From: Clostridiales bacterium
Lineage (GTDB): Bacteria > Bacillota > Clostridia > Lachnospirales > Lachnospiraceae
Direction of reading: 5' to 3'
Length of the DNA stretch: 47,900 nt
NCBI GenBank assembly: GCA_012837865.1
Contig: DUQJ01000184.1
Coordinates: 1-47,900, forward strand
Numbering within the stretch: position 1 is the stretch's first letter; every line of letters begins with the position of its first letter. Below, piece by piece: positions 1 to 9,019 of the stretch. The translations under genes were made by a program, and so were the position numbers. Below the pieces are notes generated by a model. The model made no database searches. It was not told where the DNA came from and saw only the letters and a list, made by a program, of their open reading frames with translations.

Positions 1-1
1 A

Positions 2-805
2 TTATTTAGAGAAAAAGTTTATATACATAGATTGATAATATCAACATTTGTGACTTCTCTTATGGGGACTATTGTATCTTTAGTTTTAATTAGAGTTTGG
101 ATAAAGTTTATTGTTATTTACCCTCTAATTTCAATAACAATGATTTTAATAGCATTTGGATATACGAGTATTCAAGAAGTTTTCAAAAAAATCATAATTT
201 TATATATGGTTACTTTTTCACTCGGAGGTTTTATCAATTCGGTTTACTATAATATTAATATTAAAGGACTTAACTTTAGAGTCCTACTATTGCTTCTAAT
301 TATAGTTATTCCATTAATTAAATTATTAAAAATGCTACTTAAAAACTATAGTGGGAAAAAGAATATTCTTTATGATGTTGAATTGGTTTTTAGCGGCAAG
401 TCAATTATTACAAAGGGATTACTAGATACAGGCAATTCGCTTTATGATAGCTATAATAAAAAACCAGTAATAATAGTTAAAGCAAAAATTATAGAAGATA
501 TAATCGATAGTGATTTAAAAGCTGATATAGAAAATATTATTAATAATATTAAAAATACTAAAGGAATGATTAATATTAATAATGATTACTCTATAAAAGA
601 CAAAAACATCGTTAAATTAAGAATAGTGCCATATCAATCTATTGGAACCAATAGAGGATGTTTGTTAGGTATCGTTCTTGATGAAGTAAATATATATAAA
701 GACGACAAAATATATAATCATGTGAAGATAACAGCAGGGATTTATGATAATGAGATATCAATTAATAATGAATATCAAGTGATTTTACATAGGGAATTAT
801 TATAA
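2..805 (+). CDS. spoIIGA: SpoIIGA, sporulation sigma-E factor-processing peptidase (5' partial)
   Basis: This is the membrane aspartic protease that cleaves the pro-peptide of sigma-E in the mother cell. The reading frame is open from base 2 to the stop, so the N-terminus lies outside the window. A TTG at 32 is probably not the real start, because the known family has further membrane segments at the N-terminus. The visible part has several hydrophobic helices in its first 110 residues, followed by a soluble domain. That domain carries LLDTGNSLYD, the family's active-site region, with the catalytic Asp codon at 425-427, and later RIVPYQSIG. It lies 25 bases upstream of sigE, its substrate gene, as in the spoIIG operon of bacilli and clostridia. 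The spoIIG promoter is not in the window. Confidence 0.93.
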   Translation, partial: LFREKVYIHRLIISTFVTSLMGTIVSLVLIRVWIKFIVIYPLISITMILIAFGYTSIQEVFKKIIILYMVTFSLGGFINSVYYNINIKGLNFRVLLLLLIIVIPLIKLLKMLLKNYSGKKNILYDVELVFSGKSIITKGLLDTGNSLYDSYNKKPVIIVKAKIIEDIIDSDLKADIENIINNIKNTKGMININNDYSIKDKNIVKLRIVPYQSIGTNRGCLLGIVLDEVNIYKDDKIYNHVKITAGIYDNEISINNEYQVILHRELL

Positions 806-830
806 TTAAATTAATACAAGGAGGAACATT

Positions 831-1571
831 ATGTTATTAAGATTATCGGTTCAAGATAAATTTCAATTCCGTTTTATACCCAATTTTAAATCAGTATTTT
901 TTAATAGAAGAGGAGAGATTCATTATATCGGAGGTTCAGATGTGCTTCCTGCACCTCTAGGTCCAGTTAAGGAAGCAGAGGTTATAAGCTTGTTTGGTAC
1001 AGAACGTGAAACAGAAATGAAATCTATTTTGATCGAACATAACTTAAGATTAGTAGTTTACATAGCAAAAAAATTTGATAACACAGGTATAGGGGTAGAA
1101 GATCTTATATCCATAGGTACAATAGGATTAATTAAAGCAATAAACACTTTTAATCCTGATAAAAATATCAAGCTTGCGACATATGCATCTAGGTGTATAG
1201 AGAATGAAATTTTAATGTATTTGAGGAGAAATAATAAAATCAAATTAGAGGTATCAATTGATGAGCCGCTAAATACAGATTGGGATGGCAATGAATTATT
1301 GCTTTCAGATATATTGGGAACTGAAGAAAATATTATATATAAAAATCTAGAAGAAGAAGTAGATAAAAAGCTGTTAAAGAAAGCACTCTCTAAGTTGAGT
1401 GAAAGAGAAAGAGTTATTGTTGATTTAAGATATGGATTAACTAATGAAGATGGTAATGAAAAAACACAAAAGGAAGTTGCTGATTTATTAGGAATATCTC
1501 AATCATATATATCTAGATTGGAAAAAAAGATAATTAAAAGATTGAATAAAGAAATGATAAAGTTTCAATAG
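831..1571 (+). CDS. sigE: RNA polymerase sporulation sigma factor SigE (pro-sigma-E)
   Basis: This is the early mother-cell sigma factor, made as an inactive precursor of 246 residues. The first ~31 residues are a basic, hydrophobic pro-sequence that ends just before the conserved YIGGS motif (Y32), where SpoIIGA is expected to cut by comparison with Bacillus. Core regions follow: [12 protein letters not shown] and [14 protein letters not shown] in region 2, and [18 protein letters not shown] as the region 4 helix-turn-helix. The start ATG has a strong ribosome-binding site (AAGGAGG, about 7 bases upstream). The gene follows spoIIGA directly and is very likely cotranscribed with it. Length and motifs are typical of the family. 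Confidence 0.98.
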   Translation: MLLRLSVQDKFQFRFIPNFKSVFFNRRGEIHYIGGSDVLPAPLGPVKEAEVISLFGTERETEMKSILIEHNLRLVVYIAKKFDNTGIGVEDLISIGTIGLIKAINTFNPDKNIKLATYASRCIENEILMYLRRNNKIKLEVSIDEPLNTDWDGNELLLSDILGTEENIIYKNLEEEVDKKLLKKALSKLSERERVIVDLRYGLTNEDGNEKTQKEVADLLGISQSYISRLEKKIIKRLNKEMIKFQ

Positions 1572-1667
1572 AATAATGGTAAGAAATTCTTATATTAAAA
1601 CCGTATAATCTTAGCCAAAGAAGTGAATCATTCTAGTATATAAATGAATGTGATTCGGAGGTTCGAT

Positions 1668-2444
1668 ATGGCTCTTTATAAAGTGGAGATATGCGGAGTT
1701 AATACATCTAAATTGCCATTGTTAAAAAACAGCGAGAAAGATGCATTGTTTCAAAGAATTCTTGATGGAGACAAAGAAGCAAGAGATGAATATATAGAAG
1801 GTAATTTAAGACTTGTTTTAAGTATTATACAAAGGTTTAATAATAGTAAAGAAGATGTTGATGATTTATTTCAAATTGGTTGTATTGGTTTAATGAAGGC
1901 GATAGATAATTTTGATACATCGCATAATGTTAAATTCTCTACTTATGCAGTACCAATGATTATTGGTGAGATTAGAAGGTATCTTCGTGATAATAATTCT
2001 ATTAGGGTTAGTAGGTCACTTCGAGATACAGCTTACAAAGCAATATATGCTAAAGAAGCTTTAATGAAGCTGTCAAATAGAGAACCTACAATAGAGGAAA
2101 TAGCTGCAGAAATAGGTGTAAAAAAAGAAGATATCGTATACGCCCTTGATGCAATTCAAACACCAGCATCATTACATGATCCAATTTATTCAGATGGTGG
2201 CGATACTCTATATATAATGGATCAAGTTAGTGATAAGAAAAATAGAGAAGAAAACTGGATTGAAGATTTGTCATTAAGGGAATCAATGTCTAAGTTATCA
2301 CCCAGAGAAAGTCATATTATAAATCTAAGATTTTTTGAAGGTAAAACACAAATGGAAGTAGCTAAAGAAATTAATATTTCTCAAGCTCAAGTAAGTCGGT
2401 TAGAAAAATCAGCAATAAGAAATATGAAAAACTTTTTAAGATAA
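1668..2444 (+). CDS. sigG: RNA polymerase sporulation sigma factor SigG
   Basis: This is the late forespore sigma factor (258 residues). The N-terminal VEICGVNTSKLP segment is diagnostic of sigma-G. It is followed by NLRLVLSIIQRFNN, the region 2 core STYAVPMIIGEIRRYLRDNN, and a region 4 helix-turn-helix with ISQAQVSRLEKSAIRNM. I chose the ATG at 1668 because GGAGG ends 5 bases upstream and the protein then begins MALYKVEICGV as in relatives. An in-frame ATG at 1644 is upstream of that ribosome-binding site and is unlikely to be used. The gene sits 96 bases after sigE, the order seen in most spore formers. In Bacillus sigG has its own forespore promoter; I could not place one convincingly here. 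Confidence 0.97.
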   Translation: MALYKVEICGVNTSKLPLLKNSEKDALFQRILDGDKEARDEYIEGNLRLVLSIIQRFNNSKEDVDDLFQIGCIGLMKAIDNFDTSHNVKFSTYAVPMIIGEIRRYLRDNNSIRVSRSLRDTAYKAIYAKEALMKLSNREPTIEEIAAEIGVKKEDIVYALDAIQTPASLHDPIYSDGGDTLYIMDQVSDKKNREENWIEDLSLRESMSKLSPRESHIINLRFFEGKTQMEVAKEINISQAQVSRLEKSAIRNMKNFLR

Positions 2445-2512
2445 TACTCCTTTATATTTTATTATTTACATGGTAGACTTATATATAAAATGTATAAGGA
2501 GAGTGGTTTATT

Positions 2513-3676
2513 ATGAAAAACAGAATGTTGTTAGAGTTTGAAAATATTTTTGGAAATTCGGAAGATATAAAAGTGTTTTTTGCACCAGGTCGTGTTAATC
2601 TAATAGGCGAACATACTGATTATAATGGCGGTCATGTATTTCCATGTTCTCTTACAGTTGGTACTTATGCTGCTGTAAGAGAAAGAAATGACCGTAATTT
2701 AAATCTATACTCTGTAAACTTTGAAGAATTGGGTATTATTAAGACTTCATTAGATAAATTAGTTTATGATAAAGCAGATGATTGGGCGAATTATGTTAAG
2801 GGTGTTATCTGGGCTTTTGAAAAAGAAAATTATATATGCAATACAGGATTTGATGTTGTTTTTTATGGTAATATACCAAACAAATCCGGATTATCTTCGT
2901 CTGCAAGCCTTGAGGTGTTAACAGGCTTTTTTTTAAAGACTTTCTTTAAATTTAATATTGAACTTAAAGAAATTGCTTTACTTAGTCAGATGGCTGAAAA
3001 TGAGTTTGTTGGTGTTAATTGTGGAATAATGGATCAATTCGCTATTGCTATGGGTAAAAAGGATAATGCAATTTTTCTTAATACAAGTAATTTAGAATAT
3101 AAATATGCACCAATAAAACTAGAAGACGCAAAGATTGTAATAATTAATACTAACAAACAAAGAGCATTAGAAGACTCCAAATATAATGAAAGAAGAAAAG
3201 AATGTGAAGAAGCTTTAAACAAATTTAAAGAAGTAATTAATATTGATTCTTTAGCTGATCTTACAGAAAAAAAATTTGAAGCTAATAAGCATATTTTGGA
3301 GAATCCTTTATTAATAAAAAGAGCAAAACATGCTGTTTATGAAAATCAAAGAACAATTAAAGCAGTAAAATGTTTAGAAAACAATGATATAGAACAATTT
3401 GGAGAGCTAATGAACCAATCACATATTTCATTAAAAGATGATTATGAGGTTACGGGCATTGAACTTGATACAATTGTAGAAGCGGCATGGTTAGAAGAAG
3501 GAGTTGTTGGTGCTAGAATGACAGGTGCAGGATTCGGTGGCTGTGCTGTTAGTATAGTAAAAGAAGAATCAATAAATAGGTTCATAGAAAACCTGGGAAA
3601 TCACTATAAAAAAACAATAGGATATGAGGCTAGTTTTTACATTGTTGAAATTGGTAATGGCCCTATTGTTTTATAA
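2513..3676 (+). CDS. galK: Galactokinase
   Basis: Phosphorylates alpha-D-galactose at C1 with ATP, the first committed step of the Leloir pathway. The 387-residue protein shows all three GHMP-kinase motifs. Residues 26-40 are GRVNLIGEHTDYNGG, the galactokinase signature. Residues 126-132 are GLSSSAS, the ATP-binding loop. GARMTGAGFGGCAVSIV lies near the C-terminus. The catalytic Asp is D174 in CGIMDQF. A ribosome-binding site (AAGGAGAG) lies 5' of the ATG. No galT, galE or galactose transporter is next to it, so the rest of the pathway must be encoded elsewhere. It stands between the sporulation sigma genes and acnA, with no obvious functional link to either. Confidence 0.95.
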   Translation: MKNRMLLEFENIFGNSEDIKVFFAPGRVNLIGEHTDYNGGHVFPCSLTVGTYAAVRERNDRNLNLYSVNFEELGIIKTSLDKLVYDKADDWANYVKGVIWAFEKENYICNTGFDVVFYGNIPNKSGLSSSASLEVLTGFFLKTFFKFNIELKEIALLSQMAENEFVGVNCGIMDQFAIAMGKKDNAIFLNTSNLEYKYAPIKLEDAKIVIINTNKQRALEDSKYNERRKECEEALNKFKEVINIDSLADLTEKKFEANKHILENPLLIKRAKHAVYENQRTIKAVKCLENNDIEQFGELMNQSHISLKDDYEVTGIELDTIVEAAWLEEGVVGARMTGAGFGGCAVSIVKEESINRFIENLGNHYKKTIGYEASFYIVEIGNGPIVL

Positions 3677-3693
3677 GTGTCTTAATACTCTAC

Positions 3694-3722
3694 TTGATTA
3701 AAGCTTAAAACAATGGTATTAT
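3694..3722 (+). promoter_or_regulatory. Putative sigma-A promoter for acnA
   Basis: A -35 element TTGATT (3694-3699) is separated by 17 bases from a -10 element TATTAT (3717-3722), which is preceded by TGG and so also has an extended -10 motif. It lies in the galK-acnA gap about 34 bases upstream of the acnA start. Position and spacing fit a housekeeping promoter. In AT-rich DNA such matches also arise by chance, so this is inference. Confidence 0.55.
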
Positions 3723-3755
3723 TTTATCTAGAAATAATTAAGATGGAGAGTGATT

Positions 3756-6461
3756 ATGATTAGCAATTTAAAGGAAAAATCATGTAAGGATATAAAAATA
3801 GGAGAAAGAAAATATTATTATTATTCTTTGAAATCTCTAGAAGAACAAGGCTTTGATATTAAAAATTTGCCTTTCTCAATTAAGATTTTATTAGAGAATG
3901 TTCTTAGACAATACGATGGAAGAGTAATAAAAGAAGAACATATTAAAACTTTAGCTAATTGGGTTAAAGGAGATAATAAAGAAGCAGAAGTTCCATTTAA
4001 ACCAGCTAGAGTTTTATTGCAGGATTTCACTGGTGTACCTGCTGTTGTTGATTTGGCTTCAATGAGAAAAGCTATGGCGGATGCTGGTGGGGATGTTAAA
4101 AGCATTAATCCTGAGGTTCCGGTAGACTTAGTTATCGATCATTCAGTGCAAGTGGATTACTTTGGGAGTTCTAATGCCTTATCAGAAAATGTAGGCATGG
4201 AATTTAAAAGAAATAAAGAAAGATATCAATTCTTAAGTTGGGCTCAAAAAGCATTTGATAATTTTACAGTTGTACCACCAGCTACTGGCATTGTGCATCA
4301 AGTAAATTTAGAATATTTAGCAAGCCTTGTTATAAATAAAGAAGAAAACGGAAAGGTATATTTATATCCTGATACCTTAGTTGGAACCGATTCTCATACT
4401 ACTATGATTAATGGCCTTGGAGTTTTGGGCTGGGGTGTTGGTGGAATAGAAGCAGAAGCAGGAATGTTAGGACAACCTTCATATTTCCCTGTTCCAGAAG
4501 TAATTGGTGTACATATGACAGGTAAACTACAAACAGGTGTAACAGCAACAGACCTAGCATTAAGAGTTACGGAGCTTTTAAGAGAAAGAGGCGTAGTAGG
4601 TAAGTTTATTGAATACTACGGAAGTGGAGTTAAAGATTTATCTTTAGCAGACAGAGCAACGGTTGCAAATATGGCACCAGAATATGGTGCAACATGTGGA
4701 TTCTTCCCAGCAGATGAAGAAACTCTAGCATATTTAAAACTAACAGGAAGAACAAAAGAGCAAATTGAAATTGTAAGAGAATATCTAAAGGCAAATGATA
4801 TGTTTTATGATGATGTTGACCATGTAGCAAAATATACAGATACAATAGAACTTGATTTGTCAACAATTGAAATTAGCTTATCAGGGCCTAAGAGACCTCA
4901 GGATAGAATTACTTTAAATCAAATGAAAGATAAATTTATTAAGTCAGTAACGGATCCTGTTAGTAATAGTGGTCATGGATTAACTGATAAAGAATTTAAT
5001 AAGAAGATAGATATAAAATTGAGTGATGGAAGAAAAACCACATTGGAAACAGGCTCTCTAGCAATAGCATCTATTACATCATGTACTAATACATCTAATC
5101 CTTCAGTAATGTTAGGTGCGGGTATACTTGCAAAGAAAGCTGTAGATAAAGGTTTGAAGGTTCCAGCTCATGTTAAAACATCATTGGCACCTGGATCAAA
5201 AGTAGTAACAGGGTATTTGGAGAATTCAGGATTACAATTGTATTTAGACAAATTAGGATTTCAAACAATTGGATATGGTTGTGCGACTTGTATAGGAAAT
5301 TCAGGACCATTATTACCTGAAATTGCCAAAGCCATAGATGAAAATGAAATGCTTGTATCATCTGTATTATCAGGTAACCGTAATTTTGAAGGTCGAATAC
5401 ATTCACAAATTAAGGCGAATTATTTAGCATCTCCAATATTGGTAGTAGCATATGCGCTGGCAGGAACAGTTAATATTGATTTGAATAAGGAACCATTAGG
5501 ATATGACCAAAATAAAGAACCTATATTTTTGAAAGACATATGGCCAAGTTCTAAAGAAATTCAAGAAGAAGTAAAAAAATATGTAACACCGGATTTGTTT
5601 ATAAATGAATATGCAAAAGTTTATACTAATAATGATATGTGGAATTCTATTGAATCAGGTCAAAATGAAATATATGAATTTGACTTAAACTCTACATACA
5701 TTCAAAATCCAACATACTTTACTGAATTATCTAGCAAACCAAAGGATATTAAGCCATTATCAAATTTACGAGTAATTGCTAAATTTAAAGACTCTATTAC
5801 AACTGATCATATCTCACCAGCAGGATCAATAGGAGTTGATAGTCCAGCAGGTAAGTATTTGAATTCACTTGGAGTTAATAATGAAGATTTTAACACCTAC
5901 GGTTCTAGACGTGGTAATCATGAAATAATGATGCGAGGAACATTTGCTAATATTAGAATAAGGAATCAAATTGCACCAGACACAGAAGGTGGCTATACTA
6001 AACATTGGTTAACCAATGAAACAATGCCTATATATGACGCATCCATGGATTATATGAAAGATGATACCGGTTTACTTGTTATAGCAGGTAAGGATTATGG
6101 AATGGGTTCGTCAAGAGACTGGGCTGCTAAAGGTCCAAATCTATTAGGTGTTAAAGTAGTTCTTGCTGAAAGTTTTGAAAGAATTCATAGATCGAACTTA
6201 GTTATGATGGGAGTTCTACCTTTACAATTTCTTGAGGGTGAGACTGCTGATAGCTTAGGATTAACAGGGGAAGAGATATTCAATGTTGAAATAGGGCAAT
6301 ATGTTAAACCATATGATAAAGTAAAGGTTCAAGCGAAATCAGCTGATGGGAAGATTAAGGAGTTGACTGCTTTAGTTAGATTTGATTCTGAGGTAGATGT
6401 GGACTATTACCGTCATGGTGGTATATTACAAATGGTATTAAGAGAAAAATTAAACAAATAA
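3756..6461 (+). CDS. acnA: Aconitate hydratase AcnA
   Basis: Interconverts citrate and isocitrate through cis-aconitate using a [4Fe-4S] cluster (TCA cycle or glutamate synthesis). The 901-residue length and order fit the AcnA/IRP1 subfamily. [19 protein letters not shown] lies near residue 210. The three cluster cysteines are C443 in SCTNTSNPS and C509 and C512 in [14 protein letters not shown]. The C-terminal swivel domain carries [19 protein letters not shown] chose the ATG at 3756 because GGAG lies 7 bases upstream; a GTG at 3750 overlaps that ribosome-binding site. No citrate synthase or isocitrate dehydrogenase gene is adjacent. In other Firmicutes aconitase genes are often controlled by CcpC or CodY; no operator is assigned here. 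Confidence 0.96.
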   Translation: MISNLKEKSCKDIKIGERKYYYYSLKSLEEQGFDIKNLPFSIKILLENVLRQYDGRVIKEEHIKTLANWVKGDNKEAEVPFKPARVLLQDFTGVPAVVDLASMRKAMADAGGDVKSINPEVPVDLVIDHSVQVDYFGSSNALSENVGMEFKRNKERYQFLSWAQKAFDNFTVVPPATGIVHQVNLEYLASLVINKEENGKVYLYPDTLVGTDSHTTMINGLGVLGWGVGGIEAEAGMLGQPSYFPVPEVIGVHMTGKLQTGVTATDLALRVTELLRERGVVGKFIEYYGSGVKDLSLADRATVANMAPEYGATCGFFPADEETLAYLKLTGRTKEQIEIVREYLKANDMFYDDVDHVAKYTDTIELDLSTIEISLSGPKRPQDRITLNQMKDKFIKSVTDPVSNSGHGLTDKEFNKKIDIKLSDGRKTTLETGSLAIASITSCTNTSNPSVMLGAGILAKKAVDKGLKVPAHVKTSLAPGSKVVTGYLENSGLQLYLDKLGFQTIGYGCATCIGNSGPLLPEIAKAIDENEMLVSSVLSGNRNFEGRIHSQIKANYLASPILVVAYALAGTVNIDLNKEPLGYDQNKEPIFLKDIWPSSKEIQEEVKKYVTPDLFINEYAKVYTNNDMWNSIESGQNEIYEFDLNSTYIQNPTYFTELSSKPKDIKPLSNLRVIAKFKDSITTDHISPAGSIGVDSPAGKYLNSLGVNNEDFNTYGSRRGNHEIMMRGTFANIRIRNQIAPDTEGGYTKHWLTNETMPIYDASMDYMKDDTGLLVIAGKDYGMGSSRDWAAKGPNLLGVKVVLAESFERIHRSNLVMMGVLPLQFLEGETADSLGLTGEEIFNVEIGQYVKPYDKVKVQAKSADGKIKELTALVRFDSEVDVDYYRHGGILQMVLREKLNK

Positions 6462-6491
6462 ATTTAATAATATAAAAACATATTAAAACAA

Positions 6492-6530
6492 ACAAAAACA
6501 AGTTAAGAAATATTCTCAACTTGTTTTTGT
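6492..6530. terminator. Bidirectional intrinsic terminator between acnA and the MATE gene
   Basis: A 13-bp perfect stem (6492-6504 with 6518-6530) continues after one mismatch into a 4-bp stem with a 3-base loop. T-rich DNA follows on the plus side (TTTTTGTTTTG), and the minus strand reads TTTTTGTTTGTTTT in the other direction. It sits between two convergent genes, 30 bases after the acnA stop and 16 bases beyond the MATE stop, so it can serve both. Confidence 0.8.
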
Positions 6531-6546
6531 TTTGCTTAAATCCAAA

Positions 6547-7959
6547 TTATTTTATTTCAGCAGCTTTTAATATAGGGTCATCATTTGTATTAGCTTGTCC
6601 AATATTTTTGATTTTGTTTTTATATAAAGAATTATATAAAAATAAATTTATAATTAATGATGCAAACTCAGCAAGTGGTATAGAGGCCCATACAGCATTG
6701 ATACCAAGTGTTTTAGAAAAAATAAAAGCAAGAGGAAGTGTGAAAATTATTTGCCTAAAGAATGTTACTATTAAACTATAAAAACCATTACCAAAGGCTT
6801 GGTAGACCGAGCTTACTACAATTGAAAAGCCTGCAAATATAAAGTTTATACTAATTATTCTAAGGGCTGGTATGCCTATTATTAACATATCATCTGAAGC
6901 TTTGAAAATCTGTAGTAAATAACGGGGTAAAAATTGAAATGTGGCTATTCCTAATGCCATTATAAAACAAGCGGTATAAACACTTAATCTAATTGTCGCG
7001 GTAATTCGTTTCTTTTTCTGGGCTCCATAATTATATGCTAAAATCGGAACCATGCCATTATTCAAACCAAATACAGGCATAAAAATAAAACTTTGTAATT
7101 TGAAGTAGACTCCAAAAACAGCAGTTGCAGTGGTTGAAAAAACTAATAAAATCTTGTTAATGCCATATGTCATGACAGAACCTAGGGATGCCATAATAAT
7201 AGCTGGAAGACCAACAGAATATATATTTTTGATTGTTTCAAAATGAGGTTTAAAGCCAATTAAATTTAAATTGATTTCTTTATTTTTCCTTATATTGAAA
7301 TACAAAGCAAGAAACATAGATAAAAATTGCCCTATTACTGTTGCTAATGCAGCACCAGCAACACCTAATTTTGGAAAGCCTAAAAGTCCGAATATTAGAA
7401 TTGGATCTAATATAATATTAGTAATAGCACCAATACCTTGCGATAGCATAGTGTATATTGTTTTCCCTGTAGCTTGTAAAATTCTTTCAAGCATAATTTC
7501 CATAAAGATACCTAATGAAAAAACAGTACATATTCTAAGATATGTTGTACCATATTCTATAATTTTAAGATCGTTTGTTTGCATTTCAAAATATTTTCTA
7601 GTAAATAATAAGCCAAATATTGCAAAAGCAATATAACTTAAAATGATTATGAAAACACCATTAATAGCAGCACGATTAGCATTTTTAATATTTTTCTCAC
7701 CTAAATTACGGGCAAGCAGAGCGTTTACACCGACTCCTGTTCCGATACTTACAGCAATCATTAAGTTTTGAATTGGAAATGATAAGGAAAGAGCTGCTAA
7801 AGCATCTTCTCCTATTTGAGCTATAAATACACTATCTACAATATTGTAAAGTGCTTGTATTAACATTGAAATTACAATAGGTAAAGACATTGTTAGGAGT
7901 AGTTTGTTTATAGGCATTGTACCCATTTTATTTTCAGCTTGTATTTTGTTATCGACCAT
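6547..7959 (-). CDS. MATE family efflux transporter
   Basis: A 470-residue polytopic membrane protein with about 12 hydrophobic segments, belonging to the MATE/DinF superfamily of Na+- or H+-coupled exporters. The N-terminus GTMPINKLLLTMSLPIVISM and the following ALYNIVDSVFIAQIGEDALAA are typical of the clostridial MATE group. The duplicated six-helix halves can be seen around LARNLGEKN and ILAYNYGAQKKKR. The start ATG is supported by AAAGGAT upstream on the minus strand. Its substrate cannot be told from sequence; drugs, organic cations and metabolites are all possible. The gene converges on acnA and lies downstream of nrdR, from which it is separated by a hairpin. Confidence 0.93.
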   Translation of the reverse strand: MVDNKIQAENKMGTMPINKLLLTMSLPIVISMLIQALYNIVDSVFIAQIGEDALAALSLSFPIQNLMIAVSIGTGVGVNALLARNLGEKNIKNANRAAINGVFIIILSYIAFAIFGLLFTRKYFEMQTNDLKIIEYGTTYLRICTVFSLGIFMEIMLERILQATGKTIYTMLSQGIGAITNIILDPILIFGLLGFPKLGVAGAALATVIGQFLSMFLALYFNIRKNKEINLNLIGFKPHFETIKNIYSVGLPAIIMASLGSVMTYGINKILLVFSTTATAVFGVYFKLQSFIFMPVFGLNNGMVPILAYNYGAQKKKRITATIRLSVYTACFIMALGIATFQFLPRYLLQIFKASDDMLIIGIPALRIISINFIFAGFSIVVSSVYQAFGNGFYSLIVTFFRQIIFTLPLAFIFSKTLGINAVWASIPLAEFASLIINLFLYNSLYKNKIKNIGQANTNDDPILKAAEIK

Positions 7960-7996
7960 TTGTATATCCTTTCGAAAAACTTATTTAAAGAATTAT

Positions 7997-8028
7997 AAAA
8001 CTGCCCAAATTAGTATGTGGACAGTTTT
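7997..8028 (-). terminator. Possible terminator after nrdR
   Basis: On the minus strand AAAACTGTCC pairs with GGGCAGTTTT around a 12-base loop, giving 7 bp, a mismatch, then 2 bp. The right arm ends in TTTT followed by ATAATT. It lies 28 bases past the nrdR stop and before the MATE start. The T-run is short, so termination may be weak and some read-through into the MATE gene is likely. Confidence 0.5.
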
Positions 8029-8055
8029 AATAGTTATATTATAATGATTTAAGTA

Positions 8056-8508
8056 TTATGAATCAAGTAATTTTTTTAGTTCATCCATAAATGTATTTAC
8101 ATCTTTGAATTCTCTATATACTGATGCGAAACGGACATATGCGACAGGATCTACATCTTTTAATTTATTCATTACAATTTCGCCAATAATTGATGATGGT
8201 ATTTCTTTTTCCTCCATATTGAAAATTTCAGTTTCAATCTCATCAACGATATTTGTAATTAAATTTATGGATATTGGTCTTTTATGGCATGAACGAAAGA
8301 CACCGGATTCGATTTTTTCTCTAGAATATGGTTCCCTATTATTATCCTTTTTAATAATAACTAATGGAATAGCTTCTATTTTTTCATAAGTAGTGAAACG
8401 TCGGTTGCATTTATCGCATTGACGTCTTCTTCGTATTGATGCACCGTCATCAGATGGCCTTGAATCAATAACTCTAGAAATCTCATAACTGCAAAATGGA
8501 CACTTCAT
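8056..8508 (-). CDS. nrdR: Transcriptional repressor NrdR
   Basis: Nucleotide-sensing repressor of ribonucleotide reductase genes. The 150-residue protein starts with a zinc ribbon, MKCPFC (C3, C6) and CDKC (C31, C34), with the basic stretch ASIRRRRQ between them. An ATP-cone domain follows ([20 protein letters not shown] onward). Length and order match the family exactly. The start is supported by AAGGGGG just upstream. No nrd genes are in the window. A full-consensus promoter lies upstream between this gene and the YlmC-type gene. Confidence 0.97.
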   Translation of the reverse strand: MKCPFCSYEISRVIDSRPSDDGASIRRRRQCDKCNRRFTTYEKIEAIPLVIIKKDNNREPYSREKIESGVFRSCHKRPISINLITNIVDEIETEIFNMEEKEIPSSIIGEIVMNKLKDVDPVAYVRFASVYREFKDVNTFMDELKKLLDS

Positions 8509-8563
8509 AGTTTCCCCCTTTATGCCTTGTTTTATTTCATTAATAAAGTAAACGACTAATTTA

Positions 8564-8591
8564 ATTATATTTTAATTAATGTAATTGTCAA
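8564..8591 (-). promoter_or_regulatory. Consensus sigma-A promoter for nrdR
   Basis: Read on the minus strand, TTGACA (8591-8586) is followed after 16 bases by TATAAT (8569-8564). Both hexamers match the sigma-A consensus at all six positions. It lies about 56 bases upstream of the nrdR start and just after the stop of the YlmC-type gene. Confidence 0.75.
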
Positions 8592-8607
8592 GTGGAATAC
8601 AAAGATA

Positions 8608-8868
8608 TCAAAATTCACATTTAACTATATGCTTTTTAACATCTATGTCGACTAGTATAATATCAATTCCAATTTTACTTATACAACAACAAGGAATGAC
8701 ATATTCAAATTCTCTACCTAATACTCCCCAGACTTTGCATGGACCAGGAACAACAATATCAGTTATAGTACAGTCGCATATCTTAATGACGACATCACAT
8801 ACATAACCTAATCTTTCACCATCTCGACAATTGATAACTTCTTTTTGCCTTAAGTCACAAATGCGCAT
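8608..8868 (-). CDS. YlmC/YmxH family PRC-barrel protein, cysteine-rich
   Basis: A small (86-residue) single-domain PRC-barrel protein of the YlmC/YmxH family, which is conserved and often sporulation-linked in Firmicutes but has no defined biochemical role. The pattern RxCDLRQKEVIN, DGERLGYVCDV, VPGP and GREFEYVIP...IGIDIILVDI fits the family. It is unusual in having ten cysteines (4, 14, 24, 31, 33, 44, 60-62, 84), including three in a row where relatives, as I recall them, have a Trp-Asp/Arg segment. The ATG has GGTGAT upstream on the minus strand. It lies upstream of nrdR and divergent from comM. Confidence 0.85.
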   Translation of the reverse strand: MRICDLRQKEVINCRDGERLGYVCDVVIKICDCTITDIVVPGPCKVWGVLGREFEYVIPCCCISKIGIDIILVDIDVKKHIVKCEF

Positions 8869-8895
8869 ATAATCACCATAAGGTTTGTTTATTAT

Positions 8896-8923
8896 AGTAT
8901 ATGCAAATAAATATAAGATGCAA
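8896..8923 (-). promoter_or_regulatory. Putative promoter for the YlmC-type gene
   Basis: On the minus strand TTGCAT (8923-8918), a 16-base spacer and TATACT (8901-8896) give a fair sigma-A match, about 27 bases upstream of the start codon. A sporulation-sigma promoter would also be plausible for this family, but I could not fit one with correct spacing. Confidence 0.45.
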
Positions 8924-8946
8924 TCAATTATAAGGATTTATATCTC

Positions 8947-8975
8947 TTGTTTTAAATTTATCATTTTGATATACT
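8947..8975 (+). promoter_or_regulatory. Putative sigma-A promoter for comM
   Basis: TTGTTT (8947-8952), a 17-base spacer and TATACT (8970-8975). Transcription would begin near 8982, only a few bases before the inverted repeat at 8991-9013 that covers the comM ribosome-binding site. It diverges from the promoter of the YlmC-type gene. Confidence 0.6.
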
Positions 8976-8990
8976 ATCTTTATGCAAATG

Positions 8991-9013
8991 CCTTTCATTG
9001 AGAGAATGAAAGG
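8991..9013 (+). promoter_or_regulatory. Inverted repeat covering the comM ribosome-binding site
   Basis: CCTTTCATT (8991-8999) and AATGAAAGG (9005-9013) form a perfect 9-bp stem with a GAGAG loop. The right arm contains most of the Shine-Dalgarno sequence AAAGGAG (9009-9015) of comM, whose ATG is at 9020. In RNA this hairpin would hide the ribosome-binding site; in DNA it could equally be a dyad operator. The structure is seen in the sequence; any regulatory role is inferred. Confidence 0.6.
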
Positions 9014-9019
9014 AGTAAT

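Noticed and set aside
1603-1635. Possible forespore (sigma-F/G) promoter before sigG: GTATA and CATTCTA
   Set aside because: The elements resemble the consensus, but the spacing of 21 bases is several bases too long, and no better pair was found.
2465-2498. Promoter for galK (TTTACA with TATAAA or TATAAG)
   Set aside because: The spacings are 13 and 22 bases, so neither pair is a credible sigma-A promoter.
7271-7636. 121-residue open frame on the plus strand inside the MATE gene
   Set aside because: It is antisense to a well-supported gene, has no ribosome-binding site and its translation looks like no known family.
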